Shown: piece after piece, positions 41,261-51,991 of the stretch
Position numbering within the stretch: position 1 is the stretch's first letter
Layout: every line of letters begins with the position of its first letter
From: Anthracocystis setariae
Lineage: Eukaryota > Basidiomycota > Ustilaginomycetes > Ustilaginales > Ustilaginaceae
Direction of reading: 5' to 3'
NCBI GenBank assembly: GCA_928724745.1
Contig: CAKMXJ010000037.1
Location: 248,001 to 312,000 of the forward strand
Length of the DNA: 64,000 bases
Notes under the pieces: model-generated
Told to the model about the DNA's origin: nothing
Database searches by the model: none
What the model saw: the letters and a program-made list of their open reading frames with translations, nothing else
Made by a program: the position numbers and the translations under genes

Positions 41261-42027
41261 TTGACCGAAAGCCTGCAAACCGAACGCGCCGTTCATCATG
41301 CCCATCATTTGCTGCATCTGACCTAGATTCGCCAGATTCAACCCGGCACCGGCTCCACCGGCTGCGTTTGCGTTTGCTGCAAAGTTGATCATAGCCGCCT
41401 GCCCATTAGCCTGACCGAACTGCGCGAGGCCCATTCCCTGCATTGCGGCCAACGCGGCTGCAGTGGCTTGTGGGTTGCTCGTAGGAGGGAATCCGTTCAT
41501 CATGGGCATGCCAAATCCACCGCCTGCGGCAGCTGCGTTGAACGCCATCGGTTGGCCCGGTTGCATGTTGGGAAACATGCCCGCAAGTGCTGCCTGCTGC
41601 AACTGTTGCTGCATGAGCTGCTGGTTCGGTTGCTGCTGCATCTGCTGCATCTGCTGCTGCTGCGGCTGTTGCGGCTGTTGCGGCTGTTGCGGTTGCGACG
41701 GAATCGACCGGTGGGCGGGAGTAGGTGTCGACTGCACCGACGGAGTGGCACTGCCCAGAATCGGGGTAACTTGAACAGCTGCATTGGCGGCGGGCGTGCT
41801 AATGCCGCCATTGGCAGCCGTCATGGCAGCGGCTTTCTTGTCTGCCTTGGCCGGGGTCTTCTTCTTGGACGCCGGCGCAGGTGTCGCGGGCGTGGCCGCC
41901 ACGGCGGGCTTCTTAGCAGCCGTCTTCTTGGGCGAATTCTTCTTATCCTTATCCGCACCGGCCCCCGCCGCTGTGGCATCCGCTTTCTTGGCAGGACTCT
42001 TAGCCGCCGCCGCACTGTCCGACGCAC

Positions 42028-42059
<32 letters not shown>

Positions 42060-43501
42060 GCTTCCTCCTTCTTCTGCTTCTTGGTCTTACCTTTTGCACC
42101 CTTGGCGTTGGCTGCAGCGGCAGCAGCCTCCTTCTCCTTCCTTTCCGCTTCCTCCTTTTCGGCCTTCTCCTTCTCCTCCCTCTCCTTCCTCTCCTTCTCC
42201 TCGCGCTCCTTTTTGGTCATCTTCTTCTTGGGCTTCTTGGCAGCCGCCGCAGCCGCCGCCGCTTCTTCCTCGGCCTTCTTTCTGGCCGCCTCGGCCGCCG
42301 CTGCAGCTTCGGCCTCCTCCTTCTCGCGCTGAGCCTTCTTCTTCTTCTTACTCGGTGGCTTCTTCGCCGCAGCGATATCGGTCGAATCTTCCTTATCTGC
42401 CACCTTGGCATCCTTTCCTTTCGCGGCCGACGCAGGCGCGCCATTCGCAGCCGGAGCAGCACCTCCTGGTGGCGGCACGCCTGGCGGTGCACCGCCGAGC
42501 GCGGCATTCCTTCCCATCCTCCACCGTTCGATGAACCCCATCCGTCCGAAAGTAGGCACAAACGCCGTCGCCGCTGCCGCGTTCGCCGGTGCAGCCTGCG
42601 TCGGATCCACAACCCCGGACGGCACCGCCCCGCCAGACACTCCACTCTTGAGGCCATGCTGCATGAGGCGCATGATCTTGTCGCGCCGCTGCCGATTCAT
42701 TTCTTCACGTTCCATCTCGATCGAGTTTGCGCCGCGCTTCTTGGCGCTTCTATATGGCGAGTCTTGCGATGGGTTGTAGGCGGATGGTAGGGCGGTGGAG
42801 CTGAGCATAAGGTTGGCGATTCGCGTTGCTTGTGGATCCGGAGTGAGGCAGAGCGGAGGGGCGGTGAGGGCGAGGATCTTGGCTTCGACCTCGAGTGCGT
42901 CTTGATCTGTCCACGTACCGCCCACCATATCGTCGAGCATCTTGATATCCGCCCAGAGCGTCTCGGAGGAAGGGTGAAGCACGATACGGTACACTTCGAC
43001 GCCGGAGACACCGCCGTTGCGCGGGTCGGATCCCGATGTTCCACCGAGCAGCTTCCTCGCGCCATACCTTCCGCCTTCTTGGAGATAGAATAGACTCGAA
43101 GCGAGCGCGCCTTCTCCATCTGCGGTGGAGACGGGGTCTCGATCTCGGGTTCCGGTGGTTCCGGTTGAGCTTAGATTGAGCAACTCTCTTGGACCTAGCA
43201 CTGACGCATTTGCAGTCGCATGACTGCGATGATCGTGTACATCCACCAACAGGCAACCTTCGAAGAACTGCACACCGCTTTCGGTCAGAACATCGATCAG
43301 ATCCGCTGGAACCTTTTGATCCCTGATGAATCCGAGGAACGCCTTGACGGGCGAGTCGAAGAGGAACATGCCATTCTGCCGCTCGAATCGGAAATGGTTG
43401 TTGTGAAGGTGGAGTATCAAAGATGGCTTGTCCTTTCTGTGTCTGCGTAGGATCTGTCGCGTTGTGCGCGACGTGTTGTACACCGAAGCTGTTGTCGCCA
43501 T
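41117..43501 (-). CDS. SPT20: SAGA complex subunit Spt20
   Basis: A single-exon gene of 794 residues. The N-terminal ~230 residues form the Spt20 domain: SLILHLHNNHFRFERQNGMFLFDSPVKAFLGFIRDQKVP, then VQFFEGCLLVDVHDH, then YRIVLHPSSETLWADIKMLD. The rest is low-complexity: a Lys/Glu/Ala-rich charged region (~330-560), then Gln-, Asn- and Met-rich sequence with several polyglutamine runs. The longest run is near 41222-41270. Spt20 keeps the SAGA histone acetyltransferase/deubiquitinase co-activator together in the nucleus. The two-part layout (conserved N-terminus, Q-rich C-terminus) is normal for fungal Spt20. The long alanine and leucine frames opposite it are shadows of these repeats. Confidence 0.92.
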
Positions 43502-43920
43502 GTTTGCGCCGAACGCTGTTGATTGTTGCCAGTTGCCAGTTGGAGGGGTGGATTCTGCTCTCTATTCCATCAGAAGCGAAGCTAATTTGGGGGTGATAAT
43601 GGTCGAGCAATCCGAAAGGCGGCAGATGGACACGCACGAATACAGCGTGTACTGTTTCGGAGGATGAGTAGCGATTAGATGGTTCCAAGAAATGTGGGGA
43701 AGCTGTCGAAGATGGAGGGTTGGGAGAAGTCATACCAAGATTGACGTGCTGCAGGGCAATAGCCGCGAGCAGCTGGGACGCGTGCTTCCGACAGCCGAAC
43801 AATCCCTCAGATTGGGATTATGTAATCCTTGATCATCTTTCTCGCCTCCACCTTGCTCCTCCATCTCTCCTTGTCCTCACCACCTTGGCAACTTCCACCC
43901 TTGATCTTCATCTGGACGCA
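43502..43920. other. Divergent promoter region, SPT20 / NDP kinase
   Basis: About 420 bp between divergent start codons. An open stretch continues upstream from the kinase ATG, but it has no family resemblance. No promoter word recognised. Confidence 0.5.
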
Positions 43921-44499
43921 ATGACATTATTAGCAACCGCAACACGGCGCACTTTCCCTCACTCCCTCTCGCGAGCTTACTCCACACATGCTAGCGCTGA
44001 GCTGCAATTGACACTTGCCCTCCTCAAACCCTCCGTATGCGCCTATCAACCTGACGTCTCATCGATCCTCAAAGAGATCAAAACATCCGGCCTCTCCATC
44101 GTCCGCGCCCAACCCTTATTCTGGACCGCCTCCGATGCTCATTCCTTCTACGCCGAACACCATGGTCGCTTCTACTACGACCGTCTCATCCTAGGCATGA
44201 TCTCAGGCCCCTCCCTAGCCCTAGCCCTCTACGGCCCCAACGCCATCCAACACTGGCGCACCCTGCTAGGCCCAACAAAAGCGTACAAGGCCAAATACGA
44301 AAATCCTTCCTGCCTCCGTGCTCGCTACGGCCTAGGTGACACAAGAAACGCCTTCCACGGCAGCGACTCTCCCCAATCAGCAACAAAGGAATTAGGTCTC
44401 ATCTTCAACGACTGGGACACCGCCTGGTGGCTTCAACGCCAAAGCCAAAACTTGTCCACACGAGCAGCCACCTCCAACGTCCATCCGCAAGCCGCTTGA
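43921..44499 (+). CDS. Nucleoside diphosphate kinase, mitochondrial-type
   Basis: A single-exon gene of 192 residues starting at ATG 43921; sequence upstream in the same frame does not resemble the family. The first ~25 residues (LLATATRRTFPHSLSRAYSTHAS) look like a mitochondrial presequence. The kinase domain begins LQLTLALLKPSVC and includes FYAEHHGRFYYDRL, LALYGPNAIQHWRTLLGP and the active-site RNAFHGSDS, with catalytic H146. The Ala-Arg-Tyr-Gly stretch before the active site and the divergent N-terminal block fit the NME6-like branch better than the housekeeping Ynk1 type. The enzyme passes phosphate from NTPs to NDPs via phosphohistidine. Some NME6-type proteins have weak activity, so catalysis is inferred. 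Confidence 0.88.
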   Translation: MTLLATATRRTFPHSLSRAYSTHASAELQLTLALLKPSVCAYQPDVSSILKEIKTSGLSIVRAQPLFWTASDAHSFYAEHHGRFYYDRLILGMISGPSLALALYGPNAIQHWRTLLGPTKAYKAKYENPSCLRARYGLGDTRNAFHGSDSPQSATKELGLIFNDWDTAWWLQRQSQNLSTRAATSNVHPQAA

Positions 44500-44571
44500 T
44501 GGCTCACCAAATTACATTACTTGTACAAATAGATTCTGTTTGGTTGTATTACAAAAGTCGGCGATGTCAAC

Positions 44572-47500
44572 TCATGCCGAGCGGTAAGCTTTGGGATCCT
44601 TGATGATCCTGAGTGACGACAACTTGCCTACCCTCAATTCATCCTCCTCGTACCCCTCCTCCCCTCCCACAGGCTCTCCATCCTCCGCGCCCAACTCATC
44701 ATCGTCCGCATTCGACTGCACCACTCTGCCTCTCGCGAGTTTGCCAAACAGACCGCCATCTCCTCTGGTCGACGTACGCTTTGCGCGCAGCTCCTCGAGC
44801 TTGTCCTCCTGGCCCGTGCTGATCGCCAACCCTTCCTCATTCGCCAGGTGCAGCAAGCAGATGAAGCAGAAAGACGTCGAGATCTCTTCCATCTTTTCCT
44901 GCGTATATGCCTTCTGCAATCCCGAAAGCACCGACTCAAACGTCTTGGCCGGTGCCACTTCCGTATCCCGGGTAGCAGACGCCATGGACTCATCCTGCTC
45001 CTCCTCCTCCTCGTGCTCGGCAGACGACGCAGGTGTGTTGGTGTTGGGCAGGATGCCAAGTTCCTTCCAGATGTTTTCCTTGAGCACCTTGATGTCGACG
45101 CGCTTCGCCTTCTTGGCGTAGTTGACGTGCTCGGGTTTGATTCGATTGAGCGCCTGGAGCGACTGGACGAGCTCTTCGTCCTCTGCATCACCTCCCACGG
45201 TAGCGTTGGAAGGCCCATCGTCGAGACTGCCGAGATCGCCAGCGTTGGCGTCAAAGCCGTCATTGTCGTCATGGAAGAATTGCGTGTCGAAGGGCATGCC
45301 TCCATCCGCACCGCCCATGTCGTTGCCATCGGTGGCGACATCATTCCAAAGCTGCTGATCGCCTGCGAAACCGCTGCTGGCTGCATCTTTGCGTCGCATG
45401 TTGATAGCGACACGAGGCTTTAGGAAGAGTCGCAGCAGTTGCTTGGAGCTAAAGTGACGATCTTCTGGCAACAGGTAAGCTTCCGAGGAGGACGCTGCGA
45501 GACTAGCCATCTTTTTGCTTGCGTTGAGTGGCAATGTGATGGCGGCGGCTTGCTTGGCGGGCTCGAAGATCTCCTTGACGTTGACGGCGCCTTCTTCAGT
45601 GAGAAAGTCGATGACGAAGGGCTCTTTGGTCTTCCTGCCTTCCTTGCGAGCACTCGCCGCCGCCGCCGTCTCTGTCGAGTTGGCCGCGGCTCCCGTACCG
45701 AGAGGACCGGTGACACGGGACAGCTTCCAGTGTTCAGGGCCAGCCCAATTGCGCATGAGACGACGATCAAAGTAGTCGAACAGGTCGCTGCCGTTCTCGC
45801 CGTCTGCACCGTCGATGGGCAGACCCGTCTCCGGGTTGAAGGCCATAGCCATGACGAGCTCGGACGAGGGACCAGCAGAGGGGTCAAAGGGGCCGTAATT
45901 CTGCACGCCACCCGTAGTGCCATCGAGCACGACCGGGCCACCGTGATGCAATGCGGGTGCAGAGTCAAGAGCGTCGAAGAAGTCATCGCCATCATCGTCA
46001 TCGTCGCCCATAGGAGCGTCAGCGCCAAAGAAGTCCACATCGCCGCCAGCAACATCCATGTTGACATCGTCTGTGAAGCCGCCAAAGTCAGCCGAGGCTG
46101 CAAGTGTGCCCTTACGAGCAGGTGTGTCAAGGTAGTAGTCGGCTTGCGTCGCGCTGAGGAAGGTCTGCTGGTTAAACTCGTCCAGGCCGACACCGAAGGG
46201 GGTGTCGTCGTCCTTGGAGAATCGGAAGTTGCAGAGTGTGGGACATAGGACACGACGCGAGAGCATCGAGTTGACATCTTCAGATCCGTCCACATTCCCA
46301 AATTCGTCCGAACCAAGCCACTTGGCGGTAAGCTTGGACAAGTCGATCAGCTCGTCCTCGCCTTCCTCGGCGACGGCGGGAGCGGGACTGCCGACGTCTT
46401 GGGTGACCTGGCCATCCTCGCCGACTTGGAGCACGTTGGAGGCATCGTCGTCGTTGCCTACACCTGCAACATCACTTGCATCAAAGATGACGGCCATGGA
46501 AGAGTCGACGCCAAGGTGGTTCATGAGAAGACCGCTAGCCCCACCTTCGTCAAAGTCGGCCGAGGTCTTTTTGAAGAGAGGATCGACTGTGAACTCGAGG
46601 TCGAACTTCTTGATCTGGATGTGGCCGAACGTCTTTGCCAGGGTGGCTTCCCTGTTTCGCTTCCTCTTCCGTGTCGTGCCTGTGCCTTCTTCGTCATCAT
46701 CGTCGTCGGCATCTTCATCGTCGTCATCGCCCTTGTTGCGCCTGTCCTTGCGTGTTGCCTGGTCGAGATCATCTTGCAAACCGGAGAGAAGTTTTCCGGT
46801 CTCTACGACGACCGAGTCGACACGGGATGTCCACACTTTGACGCATCCATCGAGCGTGCAGGAAGCTTTCTGGAAGTTGATGCTACCGTCACCGCTGTCG
46901 TTGCGGAGGAGCGACATGTCGTGAAAGTAATCGATGAGGGCAAAGGACCAAGTGTTTGTGGAGTTGATCTTGTTGTCGGTGGCCATCTTCATCCATTCTT
47001 CAAAGCTGGACGTGTCGACGCGCAACGAGGTGGCTGTGGGAGGTGCGCCAGTAGCATTGGGTGCCGCTGGTGTATTGGAGGAGGCGTTCTGCTGGGGAAG
47101 CTGACCACGAGGACGCATGATGGAAGATGCATCTACAACGGCATGAGATCTTGCCAAGGCGGCCACTCGCGAATTCTGGAAAGCGACCGAGGTGTTGGCG
47201 GGCATCATGATGGATGCATTTGGATTGGATCGGGACAGAATGGATTTGTTGGCATTGTTGGATGCAGAAGGCTGACGGCTGGATGGCTGCGAGGTAGTTC
47301 TGGAGGCCGACTTGGAGTGAACAGCGGAAGATTTGCGCGAACTCGACTTGCGGCGATGATTTTCATCGTCATCGTCATCGTCGTAATCGTCTTGACCATC
47401 TTCATCGTCTTGGTCATCCTCCTGCTCTTCAGCAATGTCGTCGTCATCATCGAATCGTCCACGATGTTTGGCTGAGGTGGAGCGCGATTTGGAGGAAGAC

Positions 47501-47661
47501 GAGCTGTGACGGTCAGAGGAGGAGGACTTGTTGGAAGAGCTCGACTTGGCAGAGAGGGAAGCTTTTGTACCGGAGAAGGCAGACGAGATGGGGCGGTTGG
47601 CAGCGCGCGAAGATTCGAGCGGCATGCGCGAGGATGACGATGATGAGTGTCGCGATGACAT
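44572..47661 (-). CDS. BRN1: Condensin complex subunit Brn1 (Barren/CAP-H, kleisin)
   Basis: A single-exon gene of 1029 residues from the first ATG (47661). After a Ser-rich, acidic and disordered N-terminus (~170 residues), the Barren domain starts with a block around INSTNTWSFALIDYFHD, then INFQKASCTLDGCVKVWTSRVDSVVVETGKLLSGL. Later conserved parts include KKFDLEFTVDPLFKKTSADFDEGGASGLLMNHLGVD, a segment ending near LCPTLCNFRFS, the RNWAGPEHWKL block, and a C-terminal winged-helix region (SFCFICLLHLANEEGLAIS). Brn1 is the kleisin that bridges the Smc2 and Smc4 heads and recruits the HEAT subunits for mitotic chromosome compaction. Length is somewhat above the yeast protein because of Asp/Glu-rich linkers. 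Confidence 0.93.
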   Translation of the reverse strand: MSSRHSSSSSSRMPLESSRAANRPISSAFSGTKASLSAKSSSSNKSSSSDRHSSSSSKSRSTSAKHRGRFDDDDDIAEEQEDDQDDEDGQDDYDDDDDDENHRRKSSSRKSSAVHSKSASRTTSQPSSRQPSASNNANKSILSRSNPNASIMMPANTSVAFQNSRVAALARSHAVVDASSIMRPRGQLPQQNASSNTPAAPNATGAPPTATSLRVDTSSFEEWMKMATDNKINSTNTWSFALIDYFHDMSLLRNDSGDGSINFQKASCTLDGCVKVWTSRVDSVVVETGKLLSGLQDDLDQATRKDRRNKGDDDDEDADDDDDEEGTGTTRKRKRNREATLAKTFGHIQIKKFDLEFTVDPLFKKTSADFDEGGASGLLMNHLGVDSSMAVIFDASDVAGVGNDDDASNVLQVGEDGQVTQDVGSPAPAVAEEGEDELIDLSKLTAKWLGSDEFGNVDGSEDVNSMLSRRVLCPTLCNFRFSKDDDTPFGVGLDEFNQQTFLSATQADYYLDTPARKGTLAASADFGGFTDDVNMDVAGGDVDFFGADAPMGDDDDDGDDFFDALDSAPALHHGGPVVLDGTTGGVQNYGPFDPSAGPSSELVMAMAFNPETGLPIDGADGENGSDLFDYFDRRLMRNWAGPEHWKLSRVTGPLGTGAAANSTETAAAASARKEGRKTKEPFVIDFLTEEGAVNVKEIFEPAKQAAAITLPLNASKKMASLAASSSEAYLLPEDRHFSSKQLLRLFLKPRVAINMRRKDAASSGFAGDQQLWNDVATDGNDMGGADGGMPFDTQFFHDDNDGFDANAGDLGSLDDGPSNATVGGDAEDEELVQSLQALNRIKPEHVNYAKKAKRVDIKVLKENIWKELGILPNTNTPASSAEHEEEEEQDESMASATRDTEVAPAKTFESVLSGLQKAYTQEKMEEISTSFCFICLLHLANEEGLAISTGQEDKLEELRAKRTSTRGDGGLFGKLARGRVVQSNADDDELGAEDGEPVGGEEGYEEDELRVGKLSSLRIIKDPKAYRSA

Positions 47662-48688
47662 GGTAGAACGGTGTTGGCTGAAGCTGCGTCCAACGGTCAA
47701 ATGGTGGTGTGTTGGATTGCAGCTGATTCTGCTGCCTTGCTGTCAAGACTCCAGTGATGGCGTCCTCGAAGCGTACGGAAAGAAACTGGGTGCAGAGACG
47801 TACGTATGCTTGCTTCGATGTCGAGGCGATGCAAAGAGACAATCGTCGTGGATGGAGTGGAGAAAGCAAGAGGCAGATAGGCAGATGACGACCAAGGCTG
47901 AGCATCCAGCGATAGCAGCTTCGGAAAAGCCGAAAATGTAGCCCAGCTCAGCACAGCACAGCACAGCACAGTAAAGTAACAGGTCGGCTTGGGATTGGCT
48001 CTGGCTTGGCTCTAAGCTGCTGAAACACAGTTGGCCACCGCCAAAACGTGTTGGGGCAGTTGAGCGCGTGTTTGCCCTTTCTGCTGAGCTTTTTTAGGCG
48101 ACAGAAGAGCCAAGCAGGTGTTGGACTTTTTTCATTTTTTTTATTCTTTTTGCCAACACTACGCTCTCCTGCCCTCCGCTGTGTGTATTTTCATTTCGGC
48201 TGTGAATGTTAGTGTGTTGGTTTCGCGTCGTGGTTTCATCACGTGAGACCAATATCTAACTAGCGGATACAAGTGGCGGTCTAACAACGTAGAGTGTCAC
48301 TGTTATCGGGCTGTCTTGTGTATAATAAGTGAGCATGTGTAGCGCTCGAGCGATACCAAGGCAGAACATCTGATGGCCACCAGACTGATGCTTGTCTAGA
48401 CCGTGATTGAGTGTAGGATGAATGCTAAAAGTACAAGGCAGAAAGAATGATTTGGAGATGCGGTGGTTGTGACATGGTGCGCTTAGAAACAACTCCACAA
48501 GGCCACGGAGGATCTTTGGCGATAGCAGTGATTATTGATCGCCGAGAGAGCCGTGCGACAGAGATCCGGCCATCTCGTCACAGAATCCGTTCTGAGCCGA
48601 TCGCCATTTAAGATACCCGTCGTTGGCAGAGCGAGCCGAGTCGGGCTTGGGGAAAAGGAAATCGATTCATGTCACAAGTTGCAGTGGT
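47662..48688. other. Intergenic region upstream of BRN1
   Basis: About 1 kb between the BRN1 start and the UPF0390 stop. It holds a CACAG/AGCAC pentamer array at 47947-47971 and a T-rich stretch near 48127-48150. No supported gene. Confidence 0.55.
47947..47971. repeat. Pentanucleotide repeat (AGCAC)n
   Basis: About five AGCAC-type units about 285 bp upstream of the BRN1 start. Intergenic. Confidence 0.8.
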
Positions 48689-49058
48689 CTATTTCTTGTT
48701 CAGGTTCTTCTTCTTGTCGTCTGCATCGCCATCCGCCGCCTTCTTCATAATCGTAAGCGGACCACCCTTGGATGCACGGCTGACCATCTCCTGCTCGATC
48801 CTGGCGGTGATCGATGCTGTCTGCTTCTGTTTCGTCTTGGCTGCCTGTACCGCCGCTTTCTTCTTGGGTGCAATCACTCGGGCTGTGTTTCGCATAAAGA
48901 ACAAAAGGTAAAGCAACATGGTCAGCGTTGACTTGTCTGCAACAGCACCCGGACAGTAGCTACTTACGACCTCGTTTAGGACCAGATTTCGCCTTGGCGC
49001 CAGATTTCGACGAGGAGCCAGCCTTGTTCGGCTTGGCAGGCTTGAATCCTTGTGCCAT
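48689..49058 (-). CDS. UPF0390-family small basic protein, 2 exons
   Basis: Exon 1 is 49058-48968 and exon 2 is 48882-48689, giving 94 residues. The intron (48883-48967, 85 bp) has a GTAAGT donor and an acceptor after ACACAG. The product starts [20 protein letters not shown], continues with KAKSGPKRG, and after the splice reads [20 protein letters not shown] and [14 protein letters not shown]. This matches the UPF0390 family (animal Leydig cell tumour 10 kDa homologue), marked by MAQG, a Lys-rich stretch and R-x-IAPKK. The molecular function is unknown; the charge suggests RNA or nucleolar association. A transposon end lies only 57 bp upstream of this ATG, so most of the native promoter has been displaced by about 3.3 kb. 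Confidence 0.85.
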
Positions 49059-49115
49059 CTTGAAGACAAAGGTGGGACGAGGTGCAGTCAAGTGGTGGTC
49101 GAATGACGAAAACTA

Positions 49116-49130
49116 GGGAGGTTTCGGCCG
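49116..49130 (+). repeat. Left terminal inverted repeat, element 1
   Basis: GGGAGGTTTCGGCCG, preceded by TA. It is matched by the right end with two mismatches and shares GG(G/C)AGGTTTCGG with element 2. Confidence 0.85.
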
Positions 49131-49410
49131 CTGGTTATACCACCTTTTCGGTGGAGAGACGGCGTCTCGGTTACGTTCATGCATGACCGAGAGGTGGTCT
49201 CTCCACCTCGAGGCCATCTTACCGTCCACCTCCTTCAGCTAAGCTTCGTCAGGTCTCCGTCTTACCAGCTACCCTTCTAATCGGGTGTAGTTTAAGCGAA
49301 ATATAACATTGTTTGCATTGCCATTACGTTAGAACGAGTCTGAGATGTTAAACTGAGTTTGAACAAGCGTCTGTCGAGGTCGAGTGATCTTCTTGAGCCC
49401 GGTTTCTAGT
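49131..49410. other. Left arm of element 1
   Basis: Noncoding sequence with palindromic words (ACCACC...GGTGG, TTCATGCATGA, GAGGTGGTCTCTCCACCTC), probably transposase binding sites, and the transposase promoter. Function is inferred from position. Confidence 0.5.
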
Positions 49411-50691
49411 ATGTTGAGTGATAGATCCAGTACTACCACCATCTTAGCCGCTTCCCCGCATTCTGAAACCTTACTTCGCCGCTTCCGGCCGTTCTCGGAA
49501 GACGCCGACGCGATCATGCAGAGCTACATGCACGCCGAAGCGTTAGAATCGTCCGGAGATGCCGTTCTGCTTGATGCCGTCGCAGTCATTGCTGCCTCAC
49601 AACGAAACCCTCGAACCAACCTTCATCCTCGCCGTCTTGCCAATATCATCATCGAGCAAGACGCTGTCCACTTCCTCGCCGACACAGGCCTCACTCCAGA
49701 CACATTCAAAGAGATACACAATGCAATGAAGCTTCCAAGAGTCATACGAACGCATGCGCAAGATTGTGTTGATTCTGAGATTGCTCTGTTCATGGTGTGT
49801 GTCTTTCTACGTGGCCGGACCCTTCGCTCGCTTGAAGGCCAGTATGGCTGGTCTCACGGCCGCATCAGCAGGATCGTACGAACAATGGTTGACCTTATAT
49901 ACAAAGAATGGGGTCACTTGCTCAATGTACAAAGCCGCCGACATCGCTTGACGTCGCCTCGAGCTCTTGAGCACTACGCCGCCGCCGTCAATCGCAAGTT
50001 TGGCCTCCCGCTCATATGGGGTTCTATTGATGGCACAGTTAGGCCGATAGCGAGGCCGCAGGAGGATCAGGAGAGAGTATACAGTGGTCACAAACGCTTA
50101 CATGCTCTCAAGTATCAAGTAATCTCAGTACCAAATGGCATTATCTTTTGCTCGCAACCGTACCTCGGGCCTGTACATGACAGCCGCATTCCACACGCTC
50201 AGAAGCTGGCTCAATGGGCTCAAGCGCATGCTAAGACGGAGGACGGGAAGCAGATGTACTTGTATGGGGACCAGGCTTATGGAGTATCGTCGGCAATACT
50301 CACAAAGATTCGGGGTAACATCATCGCAGACTACCAGTCGAACTTTAACTATGTAATGAACAAGTTCAGAGTACAAGTGGAATGGTCTATCGGCTTGATA
50401 CCTGGTCAATGGCCTCGGTTCGATGTCAAGAGGCAGCAGAAGACGGGTCTGAGCCCCGTCGGAAAGGATTACCTCGTAAGTATCATACTGTACAACGCCA
50501 AGACATGCTGCATAGGTAACATTGTGAGTAAGACTATGCACTGCGATCCTCCTACAGTCGAGGAGTACTTCTCTCGTCCTCGAGTAGCATATGCTCATCC
50601 CCAACCCAACCCTCAGCTTGATCAGACGGGTATCAATTCACTCACGATGGCCGATAGCGAAGAAGCTCTTCAGGTAGAATATGTACTTTAG
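49411..50691 (+). CDS. PIF/Harbinger-like DDE transposase, element 1
   Basis: A single-exon gene of 426 residues from the first ATG. It has the DDE_Tnp_4 layout. A helix-turn-helix-like region (LRSLEGQYGWSHGRISRIV) precedes the RNase H-like core. Acidic residues are D207 (GSIDGTVRP), D257 (GPVHDSRI) and E324 (VQVEWSIG), with GHKRLHALKYQ between the first two and LYGDQAYG between the last two. Spacing D-50-D-67-E equals that of element 2's transposase, to which it is clearly but distantly related. No frameshift or internal stop. It should cut and rejoin the element ends in the nucleus, probably with the partner protein encoded opposite. Confidence 0.9.
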   Translation: MLSDRSSTTTILAASPHSETLLRRFRPFSEDADAIMQSYMHAEALESSGDAVLLDAVAVIAASQRNPRTNLHPRRLANIIIEQDAVHFLADTGLTPDTFKEIHNAMKLPRVIRTHAQDCVDSEIALFMVCVFLRGRTLRSLEGQYGWSHGRISRIVRTMVDLIYKEWGHLLNVQSRRHRLTSPRALEHYAAAVNRKFGLPLIWGSIDGTVRPIARPQEDQERVYSGHKRLHALKYQVISVPNGIIFCSQPYLGPVHDSRIPHAQKLAQWAQAHAKTEDGKQMYLYGDQAYGVSSAILTKIRGNIIADYQSNFNYVMNKFRVQVEWSIGLIPGQWPRFDVKRQQKTGLSPVGKDYLVSIILYNAKTCCIGNIVSKTMHCDPPTVEEYFSRPRVAYAHPQPNPQLDQTGINSLTMADSEEALQVEYVL

Positions 50692-50719
50692 ATTGCGTTC
50701 TATATACATGAATGATAAG

Positions 50720-51991
50720 CTAAAGACCACGACTTCGAGACCTTGTGATGCGAGTGAAGTCGGAGCGGTGATGCCTTCTTGCCGAAGGCGATTCTTGATC
50801 TTGAGGAGGAGGAGCAGCACAGCGGTTGCGGCGAGGAGAGGCCTCGATGGTGTCGAGAGTAGTTGGAATCGAAGCTGTTGACCTAGTACTAAGACCCCCG
50901 TGCCTGCCTTGAATAAGACCCAGCATCGCTGCCATCAACTCAGCATGCTGGTTTAGCTGCTGCTGCATTGCCTCTGTGTGCCTGTTGTTTGCTTCGACCT
51001 GCGACTTGAACAGCTCAAGTTGCTGCATCTTGAAGTCCTTCTCCCATTCGCGATACTCTTGTGTGCTTCGAGTTAACTCACCTAGTACGTCCGATGTGTT
51101 GCGTGCGCGCTTGCGGCTTGGTCCTGTGAAGAGATCCTCGTCTGACTCTCCGTGCGAGTTTGAAGCTGACCTACGGCGTTCTCGAAGCGTGGTCATTGAT
51201 CTTGCGACAGCGCCATGCGGAGGTGGATCAGGTAGTGCCTCGAAGTCGTCATGAACCATGTCTTGATGCTGTCTGAGCCTGTGTGCCAACCTATCCCGAT
51301 CCTCTTGTTGTTCTGTATTGTCCGCGCGTGGTTGAGAACCTCTTGAGGCTCGAGCTGACACCGACTCGTTGAATTCGTCGAGCATGGACTCGATCTCGGT
51401 ACGATGTTCAGTGATTCCTGTTGATCTGCTGTTCCTCAGCGATCGAGTCTTGCGAGCCTTGGCTAGTTCGCTGATCTTTCTCTTGATGCCACGCTCAGAT
51501 CGCAATGGCAGTCCCTGTTGAGCGGCCTTGATGTTGAATTCAATCGTAGCGCGATCCCAGGCCTTCCCTTTATCAGCGCTCGCAGTCTCAACGTTAGGAT
51601 TGTGAGCTACCACAGACCTCACCACGTCGTCGGTAGAGACAGGATCCCACGGGGGCTGTGTCTTGCTAGGAAACCTTGCCATTTCATCTAGCTTGTTTCG
51701 AACCCATTGAACTGTGATCGTGTGTGGTGGAACTTGACTTGGTATTGCTTGTGATGGTGACGGCGACGGCAGCAGAACTTGTGAGCTATGTACAGGAGAA
51801 GGCACATAGCGAGGTGGGCTAGGAGACCAGGCATAGGGACCGAGGGATGTTGCCGGGAGTTGAATTTCAGGTACTCCGCTGACCTCGGACTGTGAACGGT
51901 TGGTATTGATGGTGCCGGAGAGGTTGATTATGCCTTCCCGGAGCTCCTCCGGGAAGTTTCCGAGGAGCGTGTGAGCGTCGTCGGTGTTCAT
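50720..51991 (-). CDS. Myb/SANT-like coiled-coil partner protein, element 1
   Basis: A single-exon gene of 423 residues from the first ATG (51991). The N-terminal ~90 residues are Ser/Pro-rich. A tryptophan-bearing block (~100-190) with PPWDPVSTDDVVRSVVAHNP, KGKAWDRATIEFN and SERGIKRKISELAKARK resembles Myb/SANT-like DNA-binding domains of Harbinger accessory proteins. Next come a basic patch (RKRARNTSDVL) and a coiled coil (~290-370, EWEKDFKMQQLELFKSQ). The C-terminus is Arg/Ser-rich. In known Harbinger elements this second protein imports the transposase and binds terminal DNA; the role here is inferred from that and from conservation of the pair in element 2. Confidence 0.75.
   Translation of the reverse strand: MNTDDAHTLLGNFPEELREGIINLSGTINTNRSQSEVSGVPEIQLPATSLGPYAWSPSPPRYVPSPVHSSQVLLPSPSPSQAIPSQVPPHTITVQWVRNKLDEMARFPSKTQPPWDPVSTDDVVRSVVAHNPNVETASADKGKAWDRATIEFNIKAAQQGLPLRSERGIKRKISELAKARKTRSLRNSRSTGITEHRTEIESMLDEFNESVSARASRGSQPRADNTEQQEDRDRLAHRLRQHQDMVHDDFEALPDPPPHGAVARSMTTLRERRRSASNSHGESDEDLFTGPSRKRARNTSDVLGELTRSTQEYREWEKDFKMQQLELFKSQVEANNRHTEAMQQQLNQHAELMAAMLGLIQGRHGGLSTRSTASIPTTLDTIEASPRRNRCAAPPPQDQESPSARRHHRSDFTRITRSRSRGL

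Noticed and set aside
46399..47475. 358-residue plus-strand frame over BRN1
   Set aside because: Shadow of an Asp/Ser-rich segment of the condensin gene.
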